A DNA stretch of 64,000 nucleotides from NCBI RefSeq assembly GCF_040008265.1, contig NZ_CP155620.1:1116001-1180000 (forward strand), in the 5' to 3' direction. Positions 44,357 to 54,603 of the stretch are shown in pieces (within the stretch, counting starts at the first letter, position 1; every line of letters starts with the position of its first letter). The notes under the pieces are model-generated. The model saw only the letters and a program-made list of their open reading frames with translations. It did no database searches and was not told the DNA's origin. A program made the translations under genes and the position numbers. Origin of the DNA: Campylobacter sp. CCS1377. Its GTDB lineage: Bacteria; Campylobacterota; Campylobacteria; Campylobacterales; Campylobacteraceae.

Positions 44357-45691
44357 TTAAAATTGTCTTCTAGCTTGATTCATCATCTGCGTCAAACTTT
44401 CCATACCTTTTTTTCCTGAAAATCTTTTGGCTAATTTTGCAGCGTTAGAAAACTGCTTTAAAAAACGATTGACTTCCATTTGCGATAAACCCGCTCCCTC
44501 AGCTATACGGCGTTTTCTTGAATTATTTAATAAATCTGGATTTTCTCTTTCTTTTGGAGTCATAGAAGAAATCATGGCCTTAATATGGATAATTTCCTTT
44601 GAATTTTCCATATCCAGATCTTTAACCGCAGAAGCCATATTAGAAAGCCCAGGTATCATTCCAATGATGGATTTCATACTTCCTAGTTTTTTAATGCTTT
44701 CCATTTGAGATAAAAAATCATTGAAATTAAATTCGCCTTTTTTGATTTTTTGTCCTATTTTTTTAGCCTCTTTTTCATCTATGATTGCAGCCGTTTTTTC
44801 AGCCAAGGTTGCCAAGTCACCTTCGCCCATGATACGACCTACTATCCTATCAGGAATGAAAGCTTCCAAGTCAGCAATTTTTTCGCCCACTCCTATAAAT
44901 CTTAAAGGAATATTAATTTGTTTCGCAATGCCAAGAGCAATACCACCTTTAGTATCAGCATCAAATTTAGATAAAATAACTCCAGTAATTCCCAAAGCTT
45001 CATTAAAACTTGCCGCTGTTTTCACACCATCTTGTCCGCTCATTGCATCGGCAACATAAAAAATCTCATCGGGATTTAAAACATTTTTAATTTCTTTTAA
45101 CTCTTCCATTAAGGCTTGATCAATTGCTAAACGCCCTGCAGTATCCACAAGCAAAACATCACATAAACTATCTTTAGCTTTTTGTAATGCTGCAGTAGCT
45201 ACCTTAATAGGATTGGTTTCATTTTCTATATAGAAAAGCTCTATTTCATTACTTTCGCAAAGCTGTCTTAATTGCTCCACAGCAGCTAAACGCTGCAAAT
45301 CACAAGCTGCAACTAAAACTTTTTTATTACGAACTTTAAGATAATTAGCTAACTTCATCGTAGTCGTTGTTTTACCACCACCTTGTAGTCCTGCCATTAA
45401 AACAACTGTAGGAGGCTTAGAAGAAAAAACAAAGCCTTGATTACCTGGTGCAATAAGAATTTTCTCTAAATTATTTTTGATAGCATTTAGAAACTGTTTT
45501 TGTCCTATACCTGCATTCTTAACTTCTTCCTCAATTGCAAGAAGTAAATCTTTAGTAACTTTATGATGCACATCAGCTTTTAATAATGTTTTTTTCAAGG
45601 TTTCTAAAGCATTTTTTAAAGCTTTTTCATCATCAACAAAACGGAGTTTATTAACAGCTGTTTTAAATGACTCGCTAACTAGCTCAAACAC
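44357..45691 (-). CDS. ffh: signal recognition particle protein Ffh, GTG start
   Basis: A 444-residue SRP54 GTPase directing inner-membrane proteins to SecYEG with 4.5S RNA and FtsY. The N domain is residues 1-90. The G domain has GLQGGGKTTTTMKLA near 105, DTAGRLA near 188, SKFDADTKGG near 245 and the GVGEKIADLEAF segment. The methionine-rich M domain fills the last 150 residues (LSQMESIKKLGSMKSIIGMI). The start is GTG, preceded by AAAGGA; there is no ATG in a better position. A TATAAT box lies upstream. Confidence 0.96.
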   Translation of the reverse strand: MFELVSESFKTAVNKLRFVDDEKALKNALETLKKTLLKADVHHKVTKDLLLAIEEEVKNAGIGQKQFLNAIKNNLEKILIAPGNQGFVFSSKPPTVVLMAGLQGGGKTTTTMKLANYLKVRNKKVLVAACDLQRLAAVEQLRQLCESNEIELFYIENETNPIKVATAALQKAKDSLCDVLLVDTAGRLAIDQALMEELKEIKNVLNPDEIFYVADAMSGQDGVKTAASFNEALGITGVILSKFDADTKGGIALGIAKQINIPLRFIGVGEKIADLEAFIPDRIVGRIMGEGDLATLAEKTAAIIDEKEAKKIGQKIKKGEFNFNDFLSQMESIKKLGSMKSIIGMIPGLSNMASAVKDLDMENSKEIIHIKAMISSMTPKERENPDLLNNSRKRRIAEGAGLSQMEVNRFLKQFSNAAKLAKRFSGKKGMESLTQMMNQARRQF

Positions 45692-45727
45692 TTAGAATCC
45701 TTTCCCAAAATCATTTTCAAAACGCTA

Positions 45728-45733
45728 ATTATA
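45728..45733 (-). promoter_or_regulatory. -10 box upstream of ffh
   Basis: On the minus strand this is a perfect TATAAT, 37 bp before the ffh GTG, in the spacer after the RluD-like gene. It probably drives ffh and the rpsP-to-rplS genes. Confidence 0.55.
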
Positions 45734-45756
45734 TAAAATATTTTCTTTAAATGGCT

Positions 45757-46512
45757 TTAAAAAATTAAATTTTTGATATCAAAACCAAATTGATTAAAAC
45801 TTTCATCTAATGAAGCCTTAAAAGAATAATTAAAAATCTGTGTTTCATAACTATGCAAAAACATTCTATTGCTTGCAATTTTAGCATATTTATCATCTCC
45901 TATAATACCATGTTTTATATGGGCACAATGTAATCTAATTTGATGCGTTCTACCTGTATTGATAACGGCTTTAACTAGGGTTTTTTTACCTTGCACCATT
46001 AAAGGCGTAATTAAAGTATTTGCACTTAAACCATTTTTACTGATTTTACTCACAGCGCCGTGCTTGTTTTTCAGAGTTAAAATAGGCTCATTAACTTCTA
46101 CTTCCTCAGCCAAAATTCCACTTACTATGGCCAAATAACTTTTATAAACCCTTTGCTTTTTAAATTCCTCAATACATTTTAAACGAAATTCCTCATTCTT
46201 ACATAAAAGCAATACTCCACTCGTACCCTTATCTAAGCGATTTAAAAGCTTTGCGTTGAATTGTTTTTCCAAACCCTCACTTATTGTAGCAAAAGATTTA
46301 TTTACCGCGATGAGATTCTCGTCTTCAAATAAAATATGGCTTTTTCTAGGAAAAATAATATTAAATTTAGTTTTAGTATCCAACATACCACGGGCAAGCA
46401 ATACTTTTTTATCTGAAACAAAAACACAGCCTTGATCAATTAATTCTTTGGCACGATTATTAGAAATTTTTTCTTGCAAAGCGAGCAGTTTATAAGCTTT
46501 TTCTTGCATCAA
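45757..46512 (-). CDS. RluD-family RNA pseudouridine synthase
   Basis: A 251-residue pseudouridine synthase of the RsuA/RluA superfamily. The first 50 residues resemble an S4-type RNA-binding fold (ISNNRAKELIDQGCVFVSDKKV). The catalytic aspartate lies in LLNRLDKGTSGVLLLCK near residue 92, and the C-terminal TGRTHQIRLHCAHIKHGIIGD is highly characteristic. The target is 23S rRNA or tRNA; which position cannot be told. It overlaps waaA by 23 bp. Confidence 0.92.
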   Translation of the reverse strand: MMQEKAYKLLALQEKISNNRAKELIDQGCVFVSDKKVLLARGMLDTKTKFNIIFPRKSHILFEDENLIAVNKSFATISEGLEKQFNAKLLNRLDKGTSGVLLLCKNEEFRLKCIEEFKKQRVYKSYLAIVSGILAEEVEVNEPILTLKNKHGAVSKISKNGLSANTLITPLMVQGKKTLVKAVINTGRTHQIRLHCAHIKHGIIGDDKYAKIASNRMFLHSYETQIFNYSFKASLDESFNQFGFDIKNLIF

Positions 46513-47668
46513 TACCCCTTTTTATGCTATTTAAAATCATATAATTTTCTTTTTTATTTTTAAGTTTTGAAATTTTGTCTTTTAAATGAATTTTTTCATC
46601 AATTTTTCTTACATCGTCGCAAAATTCAATATTTTCTACTTCTTGATAAAGACTCTTTTGGTTGTGGATAAATACACCTGAAATAATTTTATTACAAAAA
46701 CTTGCAGGTTCAATGGGATTGTGTCCGCCTATATTTTCAACAAAAGATCCACAAAGCACCACAATATCAGAAATAGCATAAAAATTTATAAGTTCTCCCA
46801 AAACATCTAGCAATAAAACTTTTGCTTTAAATTCTTCATTAAAATTTACATTATCTTTCATTGCACTAAATTTTTGCATATCGCATTGATTTTTCGCACA
46901 AAAAGAATGAATAATTTTTTCAACTTCGCTAAATCGCTCTGGATGCCTTGGTGCAACTATCAACCTTTCGTCTTCTTTCAGTGTTAAATTTGACAATAAA
47001 AGCCCTTCTTCTTTTTCATGAGTGCTTGCTAAAATAATCAACTTCCCTTGCGGTTTAGAATAATTTTTATTTACTTTAACAATAAGCTGACTTTTTGTGC
47101 TTTTACATACTTGTATATTCTTTGCACCCAAAGTTTTCAAACGCTCCTTATCTTGCTCACTTTGTGCAAAAACTTCATCAACATAAGAAAAAACTTTGCG
47201 ATAAAAAAAAGCGAATCTCTGGTATTTTTTTAACGATTTATCCGAAATTCTAGCATTAATAAATAAAACTTTTGCTCCTTTTAATTTTGCCATAAAAACA
47301 AGCATAAGCCAATATTCCGCCTCGCAAATAACCAAAACTTTACAAGGAGAAAACCAAAAGGGCAAAAATATTTCAAAGGGCAAAAAATTAACCTTAGAAA
47401 CATATTTTTTTGCCTCATCAAAGCCTGTTTGAGTAATCACTGAAATTCTAGAATCAAATTCTAAAACTAAATTTTCAATACTTCTAACTTCTCCAAAAGA
47501 ACAGGCATGAAAATGCACATCAGCTGGTTTTTGATAGAAATTTTTATATAAAAAAAATCTCGATTTTAAAGATATTTTGTATTTTGCTTTAATAAAAGAA
47601 AGGATAAAAATAGGAAGAGCTTGAATGAGATAAATCATCCAAGCTAAACAATAATATAAAATGATCAA
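46490..47668 (-). CDS. waaA: 3-deoxy-D-manno-octulosonic acid transferase WaaA
   Basis: A 392-residue GT30 glycosyltransferase adding Kdo to lipid A. The N-terminal transmembrane anchor is within residues 1-25. VHFHACSFGEVRSIENL near 50 includes the catalytic glutamate region, and CEAEYWLMLVFMAK near 115, ILASTHEKEEGLLL near 212 and CGSFVENIGGHNPIEPA near 310 form the conserved donor site. It sits between the zinc-ribbon gene and the RluD-like gene with overlaps on both sides. Confidence 0.93.
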   Translation of the reverse strand: MIILYYCLAWMIYLIQALPIFILSFIKAKYKISLKSRFFLYKNFYQKPADVHFHACSFGEVRSIENLVLEFDSRISVITQTGFDEAKKYVSKVNFLPFEIFLPFWFSPCKVLVICEAEYWLMLVFMAKLKGAKVLFINARISDKSLKKYQRFAFFYRKVFSYVDEVFAQSEQDKERLKTLGAKNIQVCKSTKSQLIVKVNKNYSKPQGKLIILASTHEKEEGLLLSNLTLKEDERLIVAPRHPERFSEVEKIIHSFCAKNQCDMQKFSAMKDNVNFNEEFKAKVLLLDVLGELINFYAISDIVVLCGSFVENIGGHNPIEPASFCNKIISGVFIHNQKSLYQEVENIEFCDDVRKIDEKIHLKDKISKLKNKKENYMILNSIKRGIDARKSL

Positions 47669-48384
47669 TTTTGCGCTTCTTGCAACTCTTTGTATAAAAT
47701 TCTACCACAGTGCGGACAAGTAACAATCTCTTCACCGCGAGCAATGGCTAAATAAGTTTTATCATAAATTTTCATAAAGCAACCATAACAAGCTTGTTTT
47801 TTCACAGGAACAACAGCTGTATTTTTAGCCCATTTACGAATTTTTTCATAAAAAGTTAAAACTTTTTGATTCATTTCTGAAACAAGCTTAGACTTTTTAT
47901 CATATACACCCATTCTTTCTTTTTCTAAAACTTCCATTTCTTTACGGATTTGAGTATTAATTTCCACTAAGGCTTCTTCTTGCTTTTCTTTTTCTTCAAG
48001 AAATTCTTTTTTGGAATTTTCTTTGGCATCTAAAATTTTTTCAAGCCTAATCACTTCATCATTAGCAGAATCTAATTGTTCTTTTGCAATATCTTCTTCT
48101 ATTTTTAATGCATTAGCTTCTTTTTCTGTTTTTATTGCACTTGTTTTTTTGGATAATTCTTTAATTTTTGCTGAAAATTCGGCAATATGAGCATTGTTTT
48201 GCATTCTTTGGGTTTGAAGCTCTGAAATTTCATTATCACAACGGCGTAATTCCTCTTCTAATTTAGCAATTTTACCTTCTGCTTCTTTGAGAGTTTTGGT
48301 AATATTTTCAATTTTTGGTTCAAAACTATCAATCTCTTGATCAATTTTTGATAAAAGCACAACTTGTTCTAAATATTTATTCAT
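47665..48384 (-). CDS. coiled-coil protein with C4 zinc ribbon
   Basis: A 239-residue protein. Residues about 10-180 form a long coiled coil (repeated Glu/Lys/Leu heptads). The C-terminal domain holds two CxxC pairs, CYGCFMK and CPHCGRIL, as a zinc ribbon of the DUF164 / CT398 type. Relatives in Helicobacter and Chlamydia have been linked to RNA polymerase or flagellar export, so a role as a scaffold is possible. It overlaps waaA by four bases and precedes it. Confidence 0.88.
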   Translation of the reverse strand: MNKYLEQVVLLSKIDQEIDSFEPKIENITKTLKEAEGKIAKLEEELRRCDNEISELQTQRMQNNAHIAEFSAKIKELSKKTSAIKTEKEANALKIEEDIAKEQLDSANDEVIRLEKILDAKENSKKEFLEEKEKQEEALVEINTQIRKEMEVLEKERMGVYDKKSKLVSEMNQKVLTFYEKIRKWAKNTAVVPVKKQACYGCFMKIYDKTYLAIARGEEIVTCPHCGRILYKELQEAQN

Positions 48385-48395
48385 GGGGTATTTCC

Positions 48396-49121
48396 TTAAA
48401 AATATTGAAATGGATTTTTTGAAACTGATATTATAGCTTTTAACGACAAATTTTGCAACTCTTTTGCTAAAGAATTTACAAAATATCTCTCACTTTCAAA
48501 ATGTCCCACATCAATAAGATTTAAATTATTATGCAAGCATTCAAAAGCTTGATGATATTTAAAATCTCCACTTATGAAGCAATCAGCATCAACATTACAA
48601 ATTAAATCTCCACCACTACCAGTGCAAATTCCTATACGCTGAATTTGTGTTTTTCCGCAAAAACTTGTTTTTATGACATCTAATTTCAAACTTTGTTTAA
48701 TACAAGATACTAAATCCCAAAAATCAATATTCATATCTACATAAGCAATAAAATTATCCCTATAAGTGATTTTAAAACCCAAAATTTCTTCAACAAAATA
48801 AGTATTTAAATGACTTAAGTCGTAATTAGTATGCATACAAATTAAAGCTATATTTTTTTTAATCATCAAAGCGATTAATTCGTTAGGATATTTCTCTCCG
48901 CTTAAATGCTTCAAACCTTTAAAAATAAGTGGATGATGAGTGATAAATAAAGAATTTTCCTCTGCGTTTAAAAGTAAATCCTTATCTACATCCAAACTCA
49001 CATAAACTTTGCTGATTTCATCATTTAAATTTCCTAGTAAAAGACCACTATTATCCCAACTTTCTTGAGTATCAAATGGACTAATTTTGTCTAAAAAATG
49101 ATAAATTTCACTCAGTTTCAT
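48396..49121 (-). CDS. Nif3-family dinuclear metal-binding protein
   Basis: A 241-residue member of the Nif3/DUF34 family, often annotated as GTP cyclohydrolase I type 2 homologue. The metal ligands show as [10 protein letters not shown] near residue 62, [11 protein letters not shown] near 97, and [12 protein letters not shown] near 210; [12 protein letters not shown]-like [14 protein letters not shown] is near 20. The precise function is unknown. It overlaps glyQ by 14 bp and precedes the zinc-ribbon gene by 11 bp. Confidence 0.92.
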   Translation of the reverse strand: MKLSEIYHFLDKISPFDTQESWDNSGLLLGNLNDEISKVYVSLDVDKDLLLNAEENSLFITHHPLIFKGLKHLSGEKYPNELIALMIKKNIALICMHTNYDLSHLNTYFVEEILGFKITYRDNFIAYVDMNIDFWDLVSCIKQSLKLDVIKTSFCGKTQIQRIGICTGSGGDLICNVDADCFISGDFKYHQAFECLHNNLNLIDVGHFESERYFVNSLAKELQNLSLKAIISVSKNPFQYF

Positions 49122-49971
49122 TTAAATTTTTCTTATAAATTTGAGCACAAGTCTTAGAAAGCTCGCGAATTTTTAGCATATAATCTTGTCTTTGCGCTAC
49201 CGAAATTGCACCTCTTGCATCAAGCAAATTAAAAGTATGTGCTGCAAGCATACAATAATCATATGCTGGCAAAGCTAAACCTTGTTCTAAAATATTTTTG
49301 CATTCTTTGTAAGCATTTTCGAATTGAGAATTTAATACCGCCACATCGCTTACTTCAAAATTGTATTTGCTAAATTCATATTCACTTTGTTTATGAACAT
49401 CGGCGTATTTAATTTGTTCTCCATTAAATTCATTCCAAACTATATCATACACATTATCAACATTTTGAAGATACATGGCAATTCTTTCAAGCCCATAAGT
49501 AATCTCTGCACTTACTAAATCCACTGCAATTCCGCCCACTTGCTGAAAATAAGTAAATTGAGTCACCTCCATACCATCGAGCCAAACTTCCCAGCCAAGC
49601 CCCCACGCACCTAAACTTGGACTTTCCCAATTATCTTCAACAAAACGGATATCATGGCTTTTTAAATCAAAACCCAAATTTTCAAGGCTTTTTAAATAAA
49701 GCTCTTGGATATTATCAGGACTTGGTTTAATCAAAACCTGAAATTGATAATAAGCCCCCAAGCGATTAGGATTTTCGCCATATCTTCCATCGGTTGGTCT
49801 TCTACTTGGCGCTACATAAGCTGTCGCCCAAGGCTTTTTACCTAAACTTCTTAAAAAAGTTGCCGGATGAAAAGTTCCTGCTCCTGCTGGCATATCATAA
49901 GGCTGCATAATAGCGCAACCTTGTTTTTGCCAATACTCTTGTAAAGTTAAAATCATTTTTGAAAAAGTCAT
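49108..49971 (-). CDS. glyQ: glycyl-tRNA synthetase alpha subunit
   Basis: A 287-residue class II catalytic subunit of the bacterial alpha2-beta2 glycyl-tRNA synthetase. [59 protein letters not shown] and [20 protein letters not shown] are unmistakable. The beta subunit gene glyS is not adjacent, which is normal for Campylobacter. Confidence 0.97.
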   Translation of the reverse strand: MTFSKMILTLQEYWQKQGCAIMQPYDMPAGAGTFHPATFLRSLGKKPWATAYVAPSRRPTDGRYGENPNRLGAYYQFQVLIKPSPDNIQELYLKSLENLGFDLKSHDIRFVEDNWESPSLGAWGLGWEVWLDGMEVTQFTYFQQVGGIAVDLVSAEITYGLERIAMYLQNVDNVYDIVWNEFNGEQIKYADVHKQSEYEFSKYNFEVSDVAVLNSQFENAYKECKNILEQGLALPAYDYCMLAAHTFNLLDARGAISVAQRQDYMLKIRELSKTCAQIYKKNLNETE

Positions 49972-49983
49972 TTCAAATCCTTA

Positions 49984-50502
49984 TTAATCTACTTTTTGTG
50001 AATTATCTTGATTAATTTTTTGACTGCGTGCATCACCAAAAGTTTCTATGGTTTTGTTCCACATTAATTTATATTTTCTTTTCATAAATTCAGCATCTTC
50101 GCGTGCATTTTTTAATTGCTCATTTAAAACTTCTATGGTTTTTCTATCTTGCTCATAAAGCTCTTGCATCGAATAAAGTGCATCTTTTAAAAATTTATTT
50201 TCATTTTTTAAAGCTTCTAAAGTCTCATCTTTTGCATCTAAAACTTTTTCATGTAAATTTAAAATGGTTCCTATGGTTTTTTCTATAAAACTCTCGCCAG
50301 CTAAAGTCATTGAATTTATCATGGCAGATTTTGAATTAACAGTACTTGGGACAACGCTAAAGGTACCTTGATTAGCTTCAATGTAAATTTTACCTTCTTC
50401 TTCTTTAAAATTTAAAGCACCATTTGCCATCATACCTTTAACCACATCTTCATTTAAATGCACAAGTTTGCAAAATTCCTTAAGCTCTAAAAAAGTCTGC
50501 AT
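49984..50502 (-). CDS. DUF3972-type coiled-coil protein
   Basis: A 172-residue protein. The first 70 residues look like a small winged-helix or MerR-like domain (LELKEFCKLVHLNEDVVKGM), and residues about 85-150 form a coiled coil rich in Glu, Lys and Asn. It matches the epsilonproteobacterial DUF3972 family as I remember it; no function is established. It lies in the cheZ-U32-purE-glyQ unit, nine bases after purE. Confidence 0.8.
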   Translation of the reverse strand: MQTFLELKEFCKLVHLNEDVVKGMMANGALNFKEEEGKIYIEANQGTFSVVPSTVNSKSAMINSMTLAGESFIEKTIGTILNLHEKVLDAKDETLEALKNENKFLKDALYSMQELYEQDRKTIEVLNEQLKNAREDAEFMKRKYKLMWNKTIETFGDARSQKINQDNSQKVD

Positions 50503-50511
50503 AATTCCGCC

Positions 50512-51006
50512 TTATAATAAAACTTCCACGCTTTTAGAATCAGCGATTAATTTCTCTTCTTTATTTTTACGATCTTCTTTAAGTGCTAAAGATAATTTTT
50601 CATCCTCTAAGGCCAAAATTTGCATTGCCAAATAAGCCGCATTTTGTGCACCTGCTTTACCTATAGCCAAAGTTCCTACAGGAATTCCACTTGGCATTTG
50701 TACGGTTGAAAATAAAGAATCCATACTTGCTAAGTTACTTCCAGCCATAGGCACTCCTAAAACAGGCTTAGTCGTATAAGCTGCTACCGCACCTGCTAAA
50801 TGTGCCGCCATACCCGCTGCTGCAATAAAAACCCTCGCACCTTTTTTCTCAGCCTCTTTAATATAATCTTTAGTACGCTTTGGACTTCGATGTGCTGAAG
50901 TGATAATTAACTCATATTGAACACCAAATTTTTCAAGAGTTTTAGCACACTCACTCATCACATCATAATCACTTTTACTTCCCATTAAAATTGAAACAAA
51001 TTTCAT
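50512..51006 (-). CDS. purE: N5-carboxyaminoimidazole ribonucleotide mutase PurE
   Basis: A 164-residue class I PurE of purine synthesis. SILMGSKSDYDVMSECAKTL near the start, the active-site ITSAHRSPKRT with its histidine near residue 42, AAGMAAHLAGAVAAYTTKPV near 70 and GVPMAGSNLASMDSLFSTVQMP near 95 are present. The gene begins immediately after the U32 gene (one-base spacing). No purK is adjacent. Confidence 0.95.
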   Translation of the reverse strand: MKFVSILMGSKSDYDVMSECAKTLEKFGVQYELIITSAHRSPKRTKDYIKEAEKKGARVFIAAAGMAAHLAGAVAAYTTKPVLGVPMAGSNLASMDSLFSTVQMPSGIPVGTLAIGKAGAQNAAYLAMQILALEDEKLSLALKEDRKNKEEKLIADSKSVEVLL

Positions 51007-52260
51007 TTAAATTTCCTTTCTTAAAAAGCTAAATTCACTAATTTTACTTGGCATTTTTATCTCATTTTCATTACCACTGTGAATTTCGCTAAATTCTTTA
51101 TTATTTTTAGCAATAATTTTTTTAAATTCCACAAAATTTTTATTGTCTTTGCGATAAATTTTACCTATTTCATTATCACATTCTAAAATCTCTTCTCCTA
51201 GAGGATTTAAAATCTCATAAGCAGTATTTAACACAACTTTGCCCTTGCATTTGAAATACTCACCATCTTCAACAATAGCATGCACTTGATGAGAGCCCTC
51301 TTCTATGCTCGTAGCGTGATTTTGTGTATTAGTTTTTTCTAAAGGGCGAGAAACCAAATAACCATCGGTAAAACCACGATTTTTAAGCGTAGCAATCTCT
51401 TTTTCATATTTAATAGCATCAAATTTTCCTGCTAAAGCATCTTGTATAGCCATTTTATAAGTTCTTGTTGTAAGCGCTACATAATACTCACTTTTTGTGC
51501 GTCCTTCTATTTTAAAAGCATTAATGCAATTTTCTTGCATAATTTTTTCTATATAAGAACACAAATTTAAATCTTTGGAATTAAATATATGTGTGCCATT
51601 TTCATCTTCTTCTAAGCGAAATAATGTGCCATTTTCAGGATTTTTGGCATAAAGCTCATAATTAAATCTACAATCATTCGCACAAGAGCCACGATTGCTC
51701 ATTCTACCGCTTTGAACAGAACTTATTAAACAACGCCCAGAATAAGCAAAGCACATTGATCCATGCACAAAAGCTTCTAATTCTATATCGCAATTTTCTT
51801 TTAAATTTTTTGCATCTTTAAGCCCTAATTCTCTAGCTATAACTACGCGTTTTGCACCCATATCTTTATAAACTTTTGCATCAAGATAATTTAAAACATT
51901 AGCTTGGGTTGAAACATGCAAAGCAATTTCAGGAGCCAATTCTCTTACCAAGCTCATCGCGCCAACAGAAGCCACGATAAAAGCATCAGGCTTCATTTCT
52001 TTAAGTTTTAAAATGTGTTTTTTTAAGCCTTCAATTTGCCCACCTAAATGAAAGCCATTTAAGGTAACATAAATTTTCCTACCCTTATCGTGAGTGTATT
52101 TAATCGCTTCTTCAAAAGTTTCATAATTAAATTCTCTAGCAGTGCGAGAGCGCAAGGAAAAATTATTCACTCCTGCATAAACAGCATCAGCCCCATAAGC
52201 CAAAGCAATTTTTAATTTTGTAAAATTTCCCGCAGGAGCCACAATTTCAGGAACAATCAT
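51007..52260 (-). CDS. U32-family peptidase / tRNA or rRNA hydroxylation factor
   Basis: A 417-residue U32 protein. VPEIVAPAGNFTKLKIALAY and GADAVYAGVNNFSLRSR form the N-terminal signature, and EAFVHGSMCFAYSGRCLISS with SCANDCRFNY carries the cysteines that mark the family. Despite the peptidase name, members such as TrhP and RlhA are needed for tRNA or rRNA hydroxylation. C. jejuni and H. pylori homologues have been annotated as collagenase-like proteases. It overlaps the cheZ stop by four bases. Confidence 0.92.
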   Translation of the reverse strand: MIVPEIVAPAGNFTKLKIALAYGADAVYAGVNNFSLRSRTAREFNYETFEEAIKYTHDKGRKIYVTLNGFHLGGQIEGLKKHILKLKEMKPDAFIVASVGAMSLVRELAPEIALHVSTQANVLNYLDAKVYKDMGAKRVVIARELGLKDAKNLKENCDIELEAFVHGSMCFAYSGRCLISSVQSGRMSNRGSCANDCRFNYELYAKNPENGTLFRLEEDENGTHIFNSKDLNLCSYIEKIMQENCINAFKIEGRTKSEYYVALTTRTYKMAIQDALAGKFDAIKYEKEIATLKNRGFTDGYLVSRPLEKTNTQNHATSIEEGSHQVHAIVEDGEYFKCKGKVVLNTAYEILNPLGEEILECDNEIGKIYRKDNKNFVEFKKIIAKNNKEFSEIHSGNENEIKMPSKISEFSFLRKEI

Positions 52261-52964
52261 TTTTGTCCTAAGCTTGCTATTAAAGCTTCGATATCATCAT
52301 TACTCACCACATCAGTTGTGGTGTCGCCTTCTATATGCACCGCAGAACCCACGCGTTTTTTATCATCAATCCTACCTTCAAATAGACAATTCATATAACG
52401 ACTTAAAGCACGCATAACATTAATAACGCGTTCTATTTTTTGACGATGGATATCTTGATATTGCATCGCATCCATTGCCATCATCACTTCATCTTGTCCC
52501 ATTTGTAAATTTTCTATAATTTGAGAATTTTTTTTCTTGATTTCAAGATTAGCTTCCAAAATTTCTTCAAAAGTCTTTACATGCGGAAATTTTTCTTTTA
52601 AAGTAGTAAAAATTTCTATATTTCTGTCAATACCTAAATTTACTTCCTTAATCATCTTTTCAGAATCTAAAAAATTTCCTCCTATAGACTCTAATTTATC
52701 GATCATTTCAGTAGCTTTTTCTTCACTATCTCTTGTTACATCATCTAATTGATGAACAACTTTATGCTCTTTATTAGGCGGTGGAGGTGGCCATGCGATA
52801 TTTGGTGATGGAGTGTAATCATTTGACTTTATTCCATCTACTATTTCTCCATATTGACTATCCTCTTGATCTTTTGAAACTTCCTCTGTTTTTGGCTCAT
52901 TTTCTTGGACATCATCCAAATCAAGATCACCACTCATCAATGCATCTAGCTCTTCTTGAGTCAT
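52257..52964 (-). CDS. cheZ: CheZ-like chemotaxis phosphatase
   Basis: A 235-residue protein. The acidic N-terminal 60 residues (MTQEELDALMSGDLDLDDV, similar to FliN/FliM tails) precede a long helical region, with EVMMAMDAMQYQDIHRQKIE near 160 containing the CheZ-type Asp and Gln catalytic residues. The conserved C-terminal DDIEALIASLGQK ends the protein and resembles the CheY-binding tail. CheZ dephosphorylates CheY-P. Epsilonproteobacterial CheZ is remote from the enterobacterial one; the gene order before the U32 gene matches C. jejuni. Confidence 0.87.
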   Translation of the reverse strand: MTQEELDALMSGDLDLDDVQENEPKTEEVSKDQEDSQYGEIVDGIKSNDYTPSPNIAWPPPPPNKEHKVVHQLDDVTRDSEEKATEMIDKLESIGGNFLDSEKMIKEVNLGIDRNIEIFTTLKEKFPHVKTFEEILEANLEIKKKNSQIIENLQMGQDEVMMAMDAMQYQDIHRQKIERVINVMRALSRYMNCLFEGRIDDKKRVGSAVHIEGDTTTDVVSNDDIEALIASLGQK

Positions 52965-53007
52965 TTTTTATCCTTAAATAATGTAAAAACTTCGCTTATT
53001 ATATTTA

Positions 53008-53013
53008 AAAAAT
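53008..53013 (-). promoter_or_regulatory. -10 box upstream of cheZ
   Basis: On the minus strand this is a perfect TATAAT, 44 bp before the cheZ ATG, in the divergent spacer with glnA. Confidence 0.5.
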
Positions 53014-53105
53014 GCCAAATATAGAATAAAACTTGCTTAAATATTATATTTTTTATTTGACTAACTTTTTTTTATTAACTAAAACTTAAATTAATAATTT
53101 TTTGA

Positions 53106-53111
53106 TAGAAT
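53106..53111 (+). promoter_or_regulatory. -10 box upstream of glnA
   Basis: TAGAAT, one mismatch from consensus and after a T/A-rich region, lies 30 bp before the glnA start; the ribosome site AAGGAG follows. I see no sigma-54 element in front of this glnA. Confidence 0.45.
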
Positions 53112-53141
53112 AATAAAATTATTTTAAACCAAGGAGAAAAA

Positions 53142-54572
53142 ATGGGAAAATTTGTCAATGGTATTAATGATTTTTTTGATTTTTGTAAAAACAATGAAGT
53201 GCTTTTTGTAGATTTTCGCTTTACAGATATGATAGGTGCTTGGCATCATATTACTTATAATCTTCACGCTATCAATCAAGAGAGTTTTGAAAATGGAATT
53301 CCGTTCGATGGAAGTTCAATTCATGGATGGCAACCTATAGAAAAATCCGATATGATATTAAAACCGGATGCAAATAGTGCCTTTTTAGATCCTTTTACTG
53401 CGGACCAAACTATCGTAGTATTTTGCGATGTGTATGATATTTATAAAGGACAAATGTATGAAAAATGTCCAAGAAGTATGGCTAAAAAAGCAATGGAATA
53501 TCTTAAAAATAGTGGTATAGCCGATACTGCTTATTTTGGTCCTGAAAATGAATTTTTTATCTTCGATAGTGTAAAAATTGTTGATAGTTCTAATTGCTCC
53601 AAATATGAAGTCGATACCGAAGAAGGTGAGTGGAATGACAATAAAGACTTTGTTGATAGCTACAATACCGGTCATCGTCCTAGGAATAAAGGAGGATATT
53701 TTCCAGTCCAGCCAATTGATTCTTTAGTGGATATTCGCTCCGAAATAGTTCAAACTCTTGAAAAAGTAGGACTTAAAACTTTCGTCCATCATCATGAAGT
53801 CGCACAAGGACAAGCAGAAATTGGAGTAAATTTTGGCACTCTTGTAGAAGCGGCTGATAATGTGCAAATTTATAAATATGTAGTAAAAATGGTAGCACAT
53901 TTAAACGGCAAAACCGCAACCTTTATGCCAAAACCTCTTTATGGGGATAATGGAAACGGAATGCATGTGCATATGAGTTTATGGAAGGATGGAGTAAATT
54001 TGTTTTATGATAAAGACGGCTATGGCGGACTTAGTCAAAGCGCTATACATTATATAGGTGGGATCTTAAAAAACGCTCGCTCAGTTGCAGCTTTTACAAA
54101 TCCTAGTTCAAATTCATACAAAAGAATCGTTCCGGGCTTTGAGGCACCTTGTATTTTAACCTATTCTTGCCAAAACAGAAGCGCAAGTTGTCGCGTGCCT
54201 TATGGCATAGGTAAAAACTCGGCTCGCGTTGAAATTCGTTTCCCAGATAGCACTGCAAATCCTTATTTAGCTTTTGTTTCTCTTTTAATGGCAGGACTTG
54301 ATGGCATTAAAAACAAAACCATTCCTGTTGGACCTATGGATGAAAATTTATTTGATCTTACTTTAGATGAAATTCGTGAAAAAGGTATAGAACAATTGCC
54401 ACACACTCTAAGAGGCAGTCTTGAAGCTTTGATCCGTCACAATACTTACTTAAAACCTGTAATGACTGATATTTTCATCGATGATTATCAGCACATGAAA
54501 TTTGAAACCCAAGTTTGGCCTGTAGAAGCAAGACCTACAGCTTATGAATTCAAAACCTGCTATTCTTGCTAA
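53142..54572 (+). CDS. glnA: glutamine synthetase type I
   Basis: A 476-residue GSI enzyme assimilating ammonia. [13 protein letters not shown] near residue 27, [17 protein letters not shown] near 53, ENEFFIFD near 130, the ammonia/metal region [14 protein letters not shown] near 213, [12 protein letters not shown] near 268, the [17 protein letters not shown] adenylylation-side loop near 320 and the [17 protein letters not shown] segment are all intact. It stands alone with its own promoter and a strong terminator. Confidence 0.97.
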   Translation: MGKFVNGINDFFDFCKNNEVLFVDFRFTDMIGAWHHITYNLHAINQESFENGIPFDGSSIHGWQPIEKSDMILKPDANSAFLDPFTADQTIVVFCDVYDIYKGQMYEKCPRSMAKKAMEYLKNSGIADTAYFGPENEFFIFDSVKIVDSSNCSKYEVDTEEGEWNDNKDFVDSYNTGHRPRNKGGYFPVQPIDSLVDIRSEIVQTLEKVGLKTFVHHHEVAQGQAEIGVNFGTLVEAADNVQIYKYVVKMVAHLNGKTATFMPKPLYGDNGNGMHVHMSLWKDGVNLFYDKDGYGGLSQSAIHYIGGILKNARSVAAFTNPSSNSYKRIVPGFEAPCILTYSCQNRSASCRVPYGIGKNSARVEIRFPDSTANPYLAFVSLLMAGLDGIKNKTIPVGPMDENLFDLTLDEIREKGIEQLPHTLRGSLEALIRHNTYLKPVMTDIFIDDYQHMKFETQVWPVEARPTAYEFKTCYSC

Positions 54573-54576
54573 AAAT

Positions 54577-54603
54577 AAAAAAGCTCTATTTGGAGCTTTT
54601 TTT
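54577..54603 (+). terminator. terminator of glnA
   Basis: AAAAGCTC (54579-54586) pairs with GAGCTTTT (54593-54600), loop TATTTG, then TTT. The stop of the opposing pseudogene frame (54586-54588) lies inside it. Confidence 0.85.
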